The notes beneath the pieces are model-generated. The model searched no databases. It had not been told where the DNA came from and was given only the letters and a program-made list of their open reading frames with translations. A DNA stretch of 33,166 bases from a virus, in IMG/VR virus record IMGVR_UViG_3300035698_007203, positions 1 through 33,166 of that record, one strand, 5' to 3'. The position numbers and the translations under genes were made by a program. This document shows positions 1 to 8,142 of this stretch, piece by piece (position 1 is the stretch's first letter; every line of letters starts with the position of its first letter).

Positions 1-285
1 AATATTTGGAAGGCTGTAGTTGGTGGTGGTAATTCTACCCGCGATGATTATGCATTCGAACATCCAGCAATCTTGCCCGAAATAATTGCGGAACAACATA
101 TATTATCTTGGACTAATGAAGGCGATACCGTATTCGACCCGTTCATGGGAAGTGGCACTACAGGCAAAATGGCACTGAAGCACAATAGAAATTTTCTTGG
201 AAGTGAGATTGTTGAAAAGTATTATCAAATATCAACCAAGCGATTGAAAGGTATGCAAACCTTCAACGACTTGGTTGATATGTAA
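1..285 (+). CDS. DNA methyltransferase, C-terminal part (cut by window edge)
   Basis: The reading frame is open from the first base, so the gene begins upstream. The visible 94 residues contain HPAILPE and, near residues 42-51, DPFMGSGTTG. The second is the AdoMet-binding motif I of the permuted (beta-class) N4-cytosine/N6-adenine methyltransferases (N6_N4_Mtase family). The end, with GSEIVEKYYQISTKRL, is the usual C-terminus of this family. It stops at TAA and faces the leftward nrd operon convergently. The DPPY-type catalytic motif and target-recognition part lie outside the window, so specificity cannot be judged. A second methyltransferase of the same class lies at 20411-21163. Confidence 0.85.
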   Translation, partial: NIWKAVVGGGNSTRDDYAFEHPAILPEIIAEQHILSWTNEGDTVFDPFMGSGTTGKMALKHNRNFLGSEIVEKYYQISTKRLKGMQTFNDLVDM

Positions 286-293
286 TAACTATC

Positions 294-476
294 TTAGAAA
301 AGTCTTAGAAAAGAAAATGTCCATCTAAGATAACGACGTGGGAAATATTTAATAACCCACCACGAATTCCATGCTTTATTTTTTGGAATGTTTAATCCAT
401 AGTGCATAGAATGTCCACCAGTACAATATGAGCAATTACAATCGTGGTGATGCATATCAACTTTTGCGGTTATCAC
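294..476 (-). CDS. small Cys/His-rich protein of unknown function
   Basis: A 60-residue frame starting at GTG; the start overlaps the glutaredoxin stop (GTGA), and AAGGA lies 8 nt upstream. This coupling is the main reason to believe it. Residues 8-18 read MHHHDCNCSYC, which could bind a metal. The C-terminal half is rich in Trp, Arg and Phe. I recognise no family. It would be the last gene of the leftward nrd operon. It could be a chance frame, but no other gene claims this space. Confidence 0.5.
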   Translation of the reverse strand: MITAKVDMHHHDCNCSYCTGGHSMHYGLNIPKNKAWNSWWVIKYFPRRYLRWTFSFLRLF

Positions 477-745
477 AATGACAGTCCTTGAAGAGCTTCA
501 ACACCAGCAGACAAAATTTCGAGCTGGTTAAGACGCGTCTTTAATCCACCAAAGTCAGTTTCTTTATCATCCATCATAATAACGGGGACACTGCGGACAG
601 GATGTCCGACGATTTCTGTTAATTGATAAATGGTAAGGTCTTCACCGACGGTTTCGTATGTGTAATCGATACCTTTTTCTTCAAGATACTTCGTTACGGT
701 TTTGCAATTTGGACATACTGCTGTCCCATATACATTTACTTTCAT
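473..745 (-). CDS. glutaredoxin-like redox protein
   Basis: A 90-residue thioredoxin-fold protein with redox motif CPNC at residues 11-14 after a first beta strand (KVNVYGTAV), and the cis-proline segment SVPVIMMDD near residues 52-60, as in glutaredoxin/NrdH proteins. It probably re-reduces the class I ribonucleotide reductase encoded just upstream (nrdB, nrdA). The length is typical of glutaredoxins. The start is preceded by AAGGAG. Whether it accepts electrons from glutathione or thioredoxin reductase cannot be told from sequence. Confidence 0.9.
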   Translation of the reverse strand: MKVNVYGTAVCPNCKTVTKYLEEKGIDYTYETVGEDLTIYQLTEIVGHPVRSVPVIMMDDKETDFGGLKTRLNQLEILSAGVEALQGLSL

Positions 746-758
746 CGTGTTTATCTCC

Positions 759-1907
759 TTATAAACTCATTCCACCAAGCATGTCATCATCAACATCTTG
801 TTTAACATCTGACACAAGATACGAACTAATTTCCGCTTCTTGTGGTGCGACTTGTACGTTCTTGCCACTAATCCAACTCTTCGTCCATGGTAGTGGGTCG
901 GATGTGGGGTAGTTGAATGGTACTTCATAGCCAAGCGTTTTCAAACGGCGGCTTCCGATGAAATCAACATATTGACAAAGTATTTCTTCACTCAAGCCAA
1001 TCATAGAACCGTCTTTAAACAGGTACTTAGCCCATTCTTTTTCTTGTTTGATAGCGTTTAAAAACATTTCCAAAACTTCATCACGACATTCTTCTGCTAT
1101 CTTAGCATAAATTGGGTCGTCGTTTGGTAATGTTTTTAAGAGCCATTGTGTTGCACCAAGGTGTAGGTTTTCGTCGCGACAGATTAATTTAATCTCCTTA
1201 GCATTACCTTCCATCTTTTTGTTTTCTGCAAAGTTCCATGAACATGCGAACGATACATAGAAGCGAATACCTTCTAAAATGTTAACACTATTTAGTGCTA
1301 ACCAAAAAGTTTTCTTGTGTGCATATTCGTCATAACGACCCAAAACGGTGAATACCTTTTCAAACCATGCTTTGTTTTGCCAAACAGTACGCAAGGCGTT
1401 CCAGTTACCGAGAGCGTCGTAATATTTAGAAACTTCCGTAGCACAATCCAAAATTTCTGGAATGTCTGTAATCTTATCAAATACTTCAGACGGATTGGCA
1501 TAGATATTCTTAATGATGTGTGTGTAAGCACGACTATGAACCGTTTCGTTCGTTCCCCATGTTTCAATCCACACCTCAACTTCTGGTAAGGTTGCGATAG
1601 GCAAGAACATCAAATTAACACCACGACCTTGAACACTATCCAAAAGAATCTGGCGGAACAAGTTGCTCGTAAAGATGTGTTGTTGTTCTGGCGGTAAGTC
1701 GCGGAAGTCTATTTTATCCTTCGATAAATCAACTTCTTCGGGTCGCCAAAAGAACGACATTTGCTTCTCTGTAAAATTTTCCATAGTCTGGTATCTTACT
1801 TGGTCGTACCGTGCTATTTCTGGACCACCATTAGGGTCAAAAAACATCAACGCCTCTAGGTGGTTTGTTGCCTTTCTGTTAAATACTTTTCCTGTTATCT
1901 GTTTCAT
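759..1907 (-). CDS. nrdB: ribonucleoside-diphosphate reductase beta subunit, class Ia
   Basis: A 382-residue R2 protein holding the diiron-tyrosyl radical cofactor. By alignment from memory with E. coli NrdB, the iron ligands are D90, E121, H124, E228, E246 and H249, and the radical tyrosine is Y128 in SRAYTHII. Signature blocks include ETWGTNETVHSRAYTHII and CRDENLHLGATQ. The C-terminal tail, rich in Asp and ending MLGGMSL, should dock on NrdA. It supplies dNTPs for phage DNA synthesis. It lies 17 nt downstream of nrdA and directly upstream of the glutaredoxin gene. It looks intact. Confidence 0.97.
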   Translation of the reverse strand: MKQITGKVFNRKATNHLEALMFFDPNGGPEIARYDQVRYQTMENFTEKQMSFFWRPEEVDLSKDKIDFRDLPPEQQHIFTSNLFRQILLDSVQGRGVNLMFLPIATLPEVEVWIETWGTNETVHSRAYTHIIKNIYANPSEVFDKITDIPEILDCATEVSKYYDALGNWNALRTVWQNKAWFEKVFTVLGRYDEYAHKKTFWLALNSVNILEGIRFYVSFACSWNFAENKKMEGNAKEIKLICRDENLHLGATQWLLKTLPNDDPIYAKIAEECRDEVLEMFLNAIKQEKEWAKYLFKDGSMIGLSEEILCQYVDFIGSRRLKTLGYEVPFNYPTSDPLPWTKSWISGKNVQVAPQEAEISSYLVSDVKQDVDDDMLGGMSL

Positions 1908-1924
1908 ATAGTTCTCTTTTTATT

Positions 1925-4261
1925 TTATAATTTGCACGCTGCACAGCTTTCGTCTTCGTAAAAATCACCGCTACCATCATGCGTATTTTGATAATATAGT
2001 GTCTTAATTCCAAGCTTATATGCATATACCACGTCTTTCATAAGCTCTGACATCGGTACTTTATTGCCCTCATAGTTTGCTGGGTTGTACGATGTGTTTG
2101 TTGAGATAGACTGGTCTGTCCACTTCTGGAAGATTGCTGCTATTTCAAGATAACCACGCGAGTGCGGCATATCCCAAAGATATTCATACTTATTCTTCAA
2201 TCCGCGAATTTCTGGAACGACTTGCTTCAATGTGCCATCCTTAGAAGCTTTGACACTTACAGGACTGCGAGGTGGTTCCATGCCGTTGGTTGCATTGATA
2301 ACTTGCGAAGATGATTCAACAGGCATCAATGCCATCACGGTAGAGTTTCGCATTCCGTGTTTCTTAACGTCGGCTATAAGCCCAGTCCAGTCCAAGTAAT
2401 TTTTCTTATCGCCAAGTACACCATCAACTTCCTTCTTATAGGTGTGTATAGGAAAGATACCTTTCGAGTATTTTGTTTCATCAAACCAATCACATGCGCC
2501 CTTTTCCTTAGCGAGTTCCATGGATGCTTTGATAAGATAATATGACATTGCTTCCGCATATTCATTTATTAGGTCGTTTGCTGTTCCATCTGAATACTTC
2601 ATATCATGCTTGGCAATAAAGTACGCAAGGTTACAAAGACCAATACCCAATGAGCGTCGCTTCATCGCTGGCACCCCTGCTGCTATCATAGGATAGTTTT
2701 GATAATCTAAAAGTTCATCAAGAGCGCGTATAGCAAGAGCACATGGTTTCTCGAAGTCTGATGGTTGGGTAATTGCGCCCCAGTTAAGCGAAGACAATGT
2801 ACACAATGCAATTTCACCATACTCATCGCGGAATTCTTGTGCTGTTGTATATTTGAATTTCTCCAATTCCGAAGCAATGTAATCCCGACGACTTTTTCTT
2901 GTTAGTTCGGCAGTCGGTAATGTAATTTCAACGCAAAGGTTGGACATGCGTACTGGACTGGATTCGGTCAAAAATGAGCTATGTGTATTTGAATGGTCAA
3001 CGTTCTGAATATAAATTCTGCCTGTATTGTTGCGTTCCATTAATGTGTTCGATATGTGTTCCAATGCCGAAACTTGTGTTTTGCGAATGGAATACGCACG
3101 CTCGTACTTTTCATACAATTCACCAAACAATACTTGGTCTTCGAAGAAAGCGTCATAAAGGTCAGGCACATCATGTGGACTGAATAAGGTTATTTTTTCG
3201 TTGCGTATCAGACGACCATACAAATAACCATTAATCTGGACACCGTAGTCCATATGCCGAACACGGGTTTCTTCTGTACCCTTATTATTTTTGAGAACGA
3301 TTAAGTCTTCTGCTTCCAAATGCCAAATGGGAAAGTACACCGTGGCGCTGGCACCACGTATGCCACCCTGTGAACAGCTTTTTAAAGCTCCCAGCATGTA
3401 TTTGTAGTAAGGTATGTTTCCTGTGTGAAAAACTTCACCACCACGCACAGCAGAACCCTTGGCACGAATCTTACCCACATTCAAACCGATGCCAGCGCGA
3501 AGGGATGCATAATCCGCGATGCTGCTGGTTGTTTCGTTAATAGAAGCCAAACTATCACCAGTTTCAATCAACACACAGCTGCTGAATTGTCTAGTTGGTG
3601 TGCGAACACCCGCTAACAGAGGTGTCGGTAGTGTTAGTGTCGATTTCGTGCCTTTTGAAATCGCATCATAATAATCACGGATATACTGCATGCGGGTTTC
3701 TTTAGAATATTTCCTGAACAGAGTAGCAGCAATCATTATATATGCCATCTGTGGGGTTTCATAATATCTGTGCGTCGTTCTGTCTTGAACAAGATACTTA
3801 CCACGAAATTGTTCAACAGCCGCAAACGATAACCTAAAATCGCGTTCATGTTTTACTATTTTTTCTAAGCGGGCCCATTCATCTTGGTCGTAATGCTTTA
3901 AAATGTTTTTGTCGTATACCTTATCTTCGATACATTTCAATGCATGTTCATATAATGTAGGCGGTTCAAAGCATTGATATACTTGTTTGCGCAAAGTAAA
4001 GATAGCTAAACGTGCGGCCACGTATTGATAGTTGGGTGATTCTTCGGATATAAGGTCAGCAGATGATTTGATTAGTGCTTCGTGGATTTCCGAAGTAGTA
4101 ATCTTATTGTATAGTTGCATCTCAGTTTTAATTTCAATCTCCGAAACTGATACGCCTGTAATCCCTTCTGTGCCCCAAAAAAGGACTTTGTGCCATTTAT
4201 CAAAACTAAAAGGCTCTGTGTTACCATTGCGTTTGGTAACGAGTATCGGTGTTTCTGTCAT
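1925..4261 (-). CDS. nrdA: ribonucleoside-diphosphate reductase alpha subunit, class Ia
   Basis: A 778-residue catalytic subunit. The N-terminal ~95 residues form an ATP-cone-like domain (VTKRNG...PFSFDK), suggesting allosteric activity control. Catalytic residues are visible: C229 in FSSCVLIETGDS, the N441-x-C443-x-E445 triad in SNLCVEITLP, and C487 in ALCTLSSLNWG. The C-terminus ends CAACKL, the mobile cysteine pair reduced by thioredoxin or glutaredoxin. It reduces ribonucleoside diphosphates to deoxy forms together with NrdB. No intron or intein interrupts it, although this gene often carries them in phages. Confidence 0.97.
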   Translation of the reverse strand: MTETPILVTKRNGNTEPFSFDKWHKVLFWGTEGITGVSVSEIEIKTEMQLYNKITTSEIHEALIKSSADLISEESPNYQYVAARLAIFTLRKQVYQCFEPPTLYEHALKCIEDKVYDKNILKHYDQDEWARLEKIVKHERDFRLSFAAVEQFRGKYLVQDRTTHRYYETPQMAYIMIAATLFRKYSKETRMQYIRDYYDAISKGTKSTLTLPTPLLAGVRTPTRQFSSCVLIETGDSLASINETTSSIADYASLRAGIGLNVGKIRAKGSAVRGGEVFHTGNIPYYKYMLGALKSCSQGGIRGASATVYFPIWHLEAEDLIVLKNNKGTEETRVRHMDYGVQINGYLYGRLIRNEKITLFSPHDVPDLYDAFFEDQVLFGELYEKYERAYSIRKTQVSALEHISNTLMERNNTGRIYIQNVDHSNTHSSFLTESSPVRMSNLCVEITLPTAELTRKSRRDYIASELEKFKYTTAQEFRDEYGEIALCTLSSLNWGAITQPSDFEKPCALAIRALDELLDYQNYPMIAAGVPAMKRRSLGIGLCNLAYFIAKHDMKYSDGTANDLINEYAEAMSYYLIKASMELAKEKGACDWFDETKYSKGIFPIHTYKKEVDGVLGDKKNYLDWTGLIADVKKHGMRNSTVMALMPVESSSQVINATNGMEPPRSPVSVKASKDGTLKQVVPEIRGLKNKYEYLWDMPHSRGYLEIAAIFQKWTDQSISTNTSYNPANYEGNKVPMSELMKDVVYAYKLGIKTLYYQNTHDGSGDFYEDESCAACKL

Positions 4262-4280
4262 TTTATGTTCCTTCTTATTA

Positions 4281-4715
4281 TTATTTTTTTGTAACTTTTA
4301 TAACTTTGATGCCATTTTTCTCAAGATATTCTATGCCTTCTGTATTTCTATAAACCTCCGCATAGTATACATCGGTTATTTTTGCATCAACCAACTTTTC
4401 AGCGCAGCGGATACACGGACATGTTGTGATATACATACTAGCCCCGGCGCTAGTATCGTTGCATGTGATTAATTTTTTTAAACAATTCTCTTCGGCGTGA
4501 GCTACGCCGGGCAACGTCAATCCATTCGTATCTTCGCAATTATTATCTTCTCCAGCTCTAGTACCATTCCATCCCATTGAAATAATTCTACCATCTCGTA
4601 CCAAAACCGCACCAACTTTTCTTCTTTCGCAATACGACATTAATGAAACTGCCTGCGCAATCCCCATATACATATGGTTATATTTTTGTTTCTTTTTTTC
4701 GCAATGTTCTTCCAC
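4281..4715 (-). CDS. cd: deoxycytidylate (dCMP) deaminase
   Basis: A zinc-dependent dCMP deaminase making dUMP for thymidylate synthesis. The zinc motifs HAEENCLKK and PCIRCAEKL and the strand RRKVGAVLVRDGRI are clear. The frame is open further upstream, but that part lies inside the HNH gene. I chose GTG at 4715 because AAGGGTGG precedes it; ATG at 4673, just past the HNH stop, is the alternative and would start MYMGIAQAVSL. With the GTG start it overlaps the HNH gene by 38 nt, so translation may be coupled. Confidence 0.92.
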   Translation of the reverse strand: MEEHCEKKKQKYNHMYMGIAQAVSLMSYCERRKVGAVLVRDGRIISMGWNGTRAGEDNNCEDTNGLTLPGVAHAEENCLKKLITCNDTSAGASMYITTCPCIRCAEKLVDAKITDVYYAEVYRNTEGIEYLEKNGIKVIKVTKK

Positions 4716-5310
4716 GTTTCCACCCTTTGGGTATTCGTTTATTTTTATCATTCCATTTATTGTTAATTCCATCGGTTATCCAAATACAATCTGATAGTTT
4801 TCGTTTACGAGGTAGTTTGGCTATTTTAGATAAATGTCCATTCTGCGCATTTATCTTACCTTGAACTTTACCACCCATCGAGGCGATTTGGGGTCTAAGT
4901 GTGGGGTCAAAAAAAGCATTAACTTTTCGTTTTCTACATATCTCTGCCGTTCTTCTTCCATTTGCGCTCCAATCTACCATTTTTCGTATTCTGTGAATAT
5001 GTCCATTCTGCGCATTTATCTTACCTTGAACACTACCACCCAAAGCCGAAAATAATTTCTTCCGTTCATCAGATGAAATCCCCTTCATAAATTTATAGGC
5101 GACTTCATCTTCTAATCTGTCGTATATTTTCCATAACAATAAATGTGCTAAGATATGTTGTCTAAATGTAAGTTTTACGATATTTGCTATATCATCACTA
5201 CCTGCGCAATGACGGGGAACAATGTGATGTTTTTCGGTGTATACGCTTTCGCTTAGGATTTGCATTTGCCCTTTTTGTATTAATTGATTATACCAATTTA
5301 AATATTTCAT
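4678..5310 (-). CDS. HNH homing endonuclease
   Basis: A free-standing HNH endonuclease of about 210 residues between the divergent promoter region and the dCMP deaminase gene. The N-terminal KHHIVPRHCAG...FRQHILAHLLLW is the HNH fold (HH, then N, then H). Two near-identical repeats, QGKINAQNGH, lie in the middle, and the C-terminal block WITDGINNKW...IPKGWKRGRTL is a DNA-binding module often attached to phage HNH and GIY-YIG enzymes. ATG at 5310 is preferred over 5325 because a late octamer GATAAATA ends 5 nt upstream of it. Its 3' end overlaps the dCMP deaminase start, suggesting it inserted at the boundary of nrdA and cd. Confidence 0.85.
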   Translation of the reverse strand: MKYLNWYNQLIQKGQMQILSESVYTEKHHIVPRHCAGSDDIANIVKLTFRQHILAHLLLWKIYDRLEDEVAYKFMKGISSDERKKLFSALGGSVQGKINAQNGHIHRIRKMVDWSANGRRTAEICRKRKVNAFFDPTLRPQIASMGGKVQGKINAQNGHLSKIAKLPRKRKLSDCIWITDGINNKWNDKNKRIPKGWKRGRTLRKKETKI

Positions 5311-5315
5311 GCCTA

Positions 5316-5323
5316 TATTTATC
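5316..5323 (-). promoter_or_regulatory. T4-type late promoter octamer GATAAATA
   Basis: GATAAATA followed by TAGGC and then ATG at 5310. With late initiation about 6 nt past the octamer, the transcript would start at the ATG, so the mRNA would be leaderless. Confidence 0.5.
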
Positions 5324-5385
5324 ATTCATGCAGAAGCACTTACAATACAGGTAGTTTTATTTATTGTTGTTATTATTTTTTCAGT

Positions 5386-5414
5386 ATGATATCAGGAAAT
5401 TATTGATTCGTCAA
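5386..5414 (-). promoter_or_regulatory. leftward sigma70 promoter of the nrd operon
   Basis: TTGACG, 17-nt spacer, TATCAT, with an extended -10 (TGA before the hexamer). It drives the HNH-cd-nrdA-nrdB-glutaredoxin transcript, with a leader of roughly 70 nt. Confidence 0.75.
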
Positions 5415-5439
5415 CAATAATTTTTAAATAAATGGGGGG

Positions 5440-5468
5440 TTGACAAATGTTACCAATTCTATTATACT
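5440..5468 (+). promoter_or_regulatory. rightward sigma70 promoter
   Basis: TTGACA at 5440-5445, exactly 17 nt, then TATACT at 5463-5468. It is divergent from the leftward promoter 26 nt away and serves the rightward gene block starting at 5533. Confidence 0.85.
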
Positions 5469-5490
5469 CATTTGGCACATATGTGTATGA

Positions 5491-5503
5491 CACCAATTTG
5501 GTG
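5491..5503. promoter_or_regulatory. 13-bp palindrome, possible operator
   Basis: CACCAATTTGGTG is a perfect dyad around its central T. It lies 23-35 nt downstream of the rightward -10 box, in the leader. It may be an operator or a small hairpin; its function is unknown. Confidence 0.4.
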
Positions 5504-5532
5504 ACCTTTTAACCTTTTTGAGAATAATAATA

Positions 5533-5802
5533 ATGATAGAAAAGGAAATCAACTTAAACGACGTGGTCAAGTACCTCAACCGTGCGTTTTCCAAAGCGGC
5601 ATACAATGCCTCCAATAGCTTGGGAAAAAGTGCGGTGGGTTTTAAAAACGAGCAGGGTGGATGGGAAACTACCAGACTGTATGACTATCAAGTAGACTTT
5701 GCTTACTTGATTAACAAAATCCAGCGTGAGCCTACTTACGCATCACGGAAAGCTATACAAGCTGCGAATGATTTGATTCGCGATTTGGAAACAGAAGCAT
5801 AA
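5533..5802 (+). CDS. hypothetical small protein
   Basis: An 89-residue protein starting MIEKEINLNDVVKYLNRAF. A TTG 15 nt upstream is in frame, but the ATG is preferred. The predicted character is soluble and mostly helical, with Asn, Lys and Arg spread throughout. It is the first gene of the rightward block after the TTGACA promoter. No strong Shine-Dalgarno is visible (GAGAA only). I recognise no family. Confidence 0.7.
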   Translation: MIEKEINLNDVVKYLNRAFSKAAYNASNSLGKSAVGFKNEQGGWETTRLYDYQVDFAYLINKIQREPTYASRKAIQAANDLIRDLETEA

Positions 5803-5811
5803 TACGTAGTT

Positions 5812-5845
5812 TTAATTAACGCATAAATACATGCATGTTAATTAA
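5812..5845 (+). promoter_or_regulatory. hairpin with late promoter in its loop, over the start of the next gene
   Basis: TTAATTAAC (5812-5820) and GTTAATTAA (5837-5845) form a perfect 9-bp stem. The loop contains CATAAATA (5822-5829), and the ATG at 5835 sits at the loop/stem edge, 5 nt past the octamer. Read-through transcripts would hide the start, while late transcripts would begin at the ATG. Confidence 0.65.
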
Positions 5846-6413
5846 CGATGTACTATATTCCGCAGACTATAGCGAGTTTGCACCTATTGGGGAAAGCTGT
5901 CAGCAATTCTTTGAAGAATCTGACGGTTTCCCTATGGTCAAACTATTACCCAAATCTTACGACGACTTCCAGAAAGTAAAACTACGGAAACGTAAAAACG
6001 GCGATAGCTTCGCAGCGTCTTTTAATGAAGCGTTCCAACACGAAATATATCATCTTCGCGAACGCTCGCTATTCGCAAATGGGGAAATATACCTTAAAGA
6101 CAATCACAATTTGGACGATACAGTTGAACCCTTTTATGTATTCCCGATAGATGGATATGATTTTATATACAGCAGAGAAATTCGCGATTCGGCTGAAAAC
6201 TATTCCACCGTATTCAATGAAATCTTTAACCAATTAGGCGAAACGTCTGCCGAAAAAGTTTTTGCGGACCTTGTTAAATTCAATTACACATCAACCGATT
6301 TACGAGAAGGGTTATCCAGTGGTGCCGAAATAATCGTATATGGGATACCGTATTACTACACGATTCGCAAAACAGCAGTTAAAGATTACGAAAAGTTGTT
6401 GACATCCATTTAA
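5835..6413 (+). CDS. hypothetical protein with late promoter
   Basis: A 192-residue soluble protein of unknown function, starting MLINDVLYSADYSEF. It is rich in Phe, Tyr, Asp and Glu, with a central segment QHEIYHLRERSLFANGEIYL and a C-terminal tyrosine cluster (GIPYYYTIRKTA). There is no signal peptide or membrane segment. No Shine-Dalgarno precedes the ATG; instead a late octamer ends 5 nt upstream, which fits leaderless late expression. Late timing suggests a structural or assembly role, but this is inference. Confidence 0.8.
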   Translation: MLINDVLYSADYSEFAPIGESCQQFFEESDGFPMVKLLPKSYDDFQKVKLRKRKNGDSFAASFNEAFQHEIYHLRERSLFANGEIYLKDNHNLDDTVEPFYVFPIDGYDFIYSREIRDSAENYSTVFNEIFNQLGETSAEKVFADLVKFNYTSTDLREGLSSGAEIIVYGIPYYYTIRKTAVKDYEKLLTSI

Positions 6414-6427
6414 AAGCATAGTATCAT
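6399..6427 (+). promoter_or_regulatory. sigma70 promoter inside the 3' end of the previous gene
   Basis: TTGACA (6399-6404), 17-nt spacer, TATCAT (6422-6427). It lies across the stop codon of the 5835 gene and serves the membrane protein gene at 6463. Confidence 0.7.
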
Positions 6428-6462
6428 ATATACCATAACAATAATAAGAATAAGGTACATTA

Positions 6463-6744
6463 ATGGATAATTTCGCTGTTTCTCTACAGCAATGTTGGTT
6501 AATTTACGGCGAACGATACACATTTATAGAACGCATCAAATGGCTTGCAACCTGTCTGATGATATTAAATGTTGTTGTTATCGCCGTGTCACTGACAGCA
6601 GCAAACTCGCCTTGGACTTACACCAGCTTCATTGTAGCACACCTTTTGTGGGTGTATGCCGCGTGGAAAACTGGCGAAAGACAAATAATGGTGCAGTCAC
6701 TAGCGATGATTCCCCTGAATATGTACGGAATTTATATACGATAA
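6463..6744 (+). CDS. small integral membrane protein
   Basis: 93 residues with three predicted membrane spans, about residues 24-45 (IKWLATCLMILNVVVIAVS), 52-68 (TSFIVAHLLWVYAAW) and 75-92. The last span has an Asn/Tyr end (LNMYGIYIR) recalling small transporters of the PnuC or PQ-loop type, but I cannot assign a family. AAGG precedes the ATG, and the gene has its own sigma70-type promoter. It probably lies in the host inner membrane. Confidence 0.75.
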   Translation: MDNFAVSLQQCWLIYGERYTFIERIKWLATCLMILNVVVIAVSLTAANSPWTYTSFIVAHLLWVYAAWKTGERQIMVQSLAMIPLNMYGIYIR

Positions 6745-6766
6745 TAATAATAAATAGGAGTAACGT

Positions 6767-7090
6767 ATGGAAATAATAGTAATTAAGTTAACGACTGGTG
6801 ACGAAGTCATTGGTAAAAAAGTAAACACACCGAGCGGGGACAAATGGACTGACTCCGACAATGGCGATTTTGTCGTTCTTGAAAGTGCACGCACTTTGGT
6901 AATGCAACAGACGGATAGCGGTCAAATCGGATTAGGCATGATGCCTTTTATGCCATCAGCAGACAATCCTTCTACAGACGGCGAAAGTGACGTTAAGATT
7001 TACACAAAATTTATCGTGGCAGAGCCTGTAACTGTACCGAAACCATTGGAAGATGCGTATATTAGAAGTACATCTAAAATACAATTATAA
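6767..7090 (+). CDS. Sm-like conserved phage protein
   Basis: A 107-residue protein starting MEIIVIKLTTGDEVIGKKV, followed by a strand-rich core (DFVVLESARTLVM) and a segment GQIGLGMMPFMPSADN. This pattern (a ligand-binding-like opening, then LGxMPxM) matches a small-beta-barrel family widespread in T4-like and cyanophage genomes, usually left as hypothetical or LSM-like. The Shine-Dalgarno AGGAG is 8 nt upstream. RNA binding is possible by fold analogy, but not shown. Confidence 0.75.
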   Translation: MEIIVIKLTTGDEVIGKKVNTPSGDKWTDSDNGDFVVLESARTLVMQQTDSGQIGLGMMPFMPSADNPSTDGESDVKIYTKFIVAEPVTVPKPLEDAYIRSTSKIQL

Positions 7091-7105
7091 ACTAAGAGGG
7101 AATTC

Positions 7106-8125
7106 ATGGCAATAGTAGTCTATAAATGTGACGTTTGTAAACGTGACATCGAACTCGAACAAAACATCAAAGGATTAGAAAATATCCAACGTTGTACAAT
7201 TACGCACGGATGTCGTGGTAAGTTGTACCAGACGAAGGTTTTAATGGATTATGTTCGTGGGAGACTACCTAACCAAGTAGCAGGGCTGGACGATTGGCGA
7301 CAACGGAAAGTACTATATAATCATTCACAAACGATTGAAAGACAGAATTGGGCAATTAACCACGACCTCGGAACGTTTCCATCGGTATCTGTATTTGTTA
7401 ATATACCAACAGAGGCAGACCCCAAGAATCAACAAGAAATCATTCCGATAGATATTGTCATCGTAGACGAAGATAATATTTTGCTTAAGTTCGATAGACC
7501 GTTGGCTGGTTTAGCTCAATTAGTGGCTAGACAGTCCGACCCAAATTTATTACGGCCTTATGTCGGAATAAATATTGCGGTGGAAGAATTACAACAACTA
7601 TCGTTTACTGGTGATATTGCAATAGCTACAAAAATATCAACGGTGGGTGATAATCAATTCATTGGACTTGTAGTAGAGTATACAACAACAACCAATGCGG
7701 TAATCAACCATACCTACAACGACGTTGATAATAACGAAGTAGGTACAAATTCACCGTGGAGTGATATTGATAGGGTGATTATAAAGGGGAAAACCTATAC
7801 TGTACGGAGCTTTAATGCTTTGTTGTCAGAAATGGAAACGGAAACTATTGGTTCTGGTTCTACGTTCAGTATCACCAATATTACAACCAATCCTGCTGGC
7901 TCACCGCCAAGTGCACTACGCACAATCAATCAAGACGAGGTGCTTATTTTATTTGCATCAGCGCCGTTTGATACTATAGATAAAATTACTTCACAATACA
8001 TCGACGTGTATGATGTAATTGCATCTACTAACAATTTCACATTTGTATACGACACAGGTGAGTTCTTCGCCGATAAGGAAATCATACAAGACACATATCC
8101 ACCTATTAGGTCTGTACAGATATAA
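7106..8125 (+). CDS. N-terminal zinc-ribbon protein, probably virion-associated
   Basis: 339 residues. The N-terminal ~45 form a zinc-ribbon pattern, CDVC...CTITHGCRGKLY. After this comes a linker with RGRLPNQVAGLDDWRQRK, then strand-rich repeats typical of phage structural proteins (PSVSVFVNIPTE, IIPIDIVIVDEDNILLKF). The family, with YKCDVCKR at the start, is common in T4-like phages of environmental bacteria, but I know of no proven role. It has a strong Shine-Dalgarno (AGAGGGA). It lies 17 nt ahead of the helicase gene, so the two are probably co-transcribed. Confidence 0.8.
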   Translation: MAIVVYKCDVCKRDIELEQNIKGLENIQRCTITHGCRGKLYQTKVLMDYVRGRLPNQVAGLDDWRQRKVLYNHSQTIERQNWAINHDLGTFPSVSVFVNIPTEADPKNQQEIIPIDIVIVDEDNILLKFDRPLAGLAQLVARQSDPNLLRPYVGINIAVEELQQLSFTGDIAIATKISTVGDNQFIGLVVEYTTTTNAVINHTYNDVDNNEVGTNSPWSDIDRVIIKGKTYTVRSFNALLSEMETETIGSGSTFSITNITTNPAGSPPSALRTINQDEVLILFASAPFDTIDKITSQYIDVYDVIASTNNFTFVYDTGEFFADKEIIQDTYPPIRSVQI

Positions 8126-8142
8126 CATAAGAATAAAAACAA

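Noticed and set aside
6749-6756. Late promoter AATAAATA before the 6767 gene
   Set aside because: The Shine-Dalgarno GGAG follows at once and would be lost or at the very first bases of the transcript.
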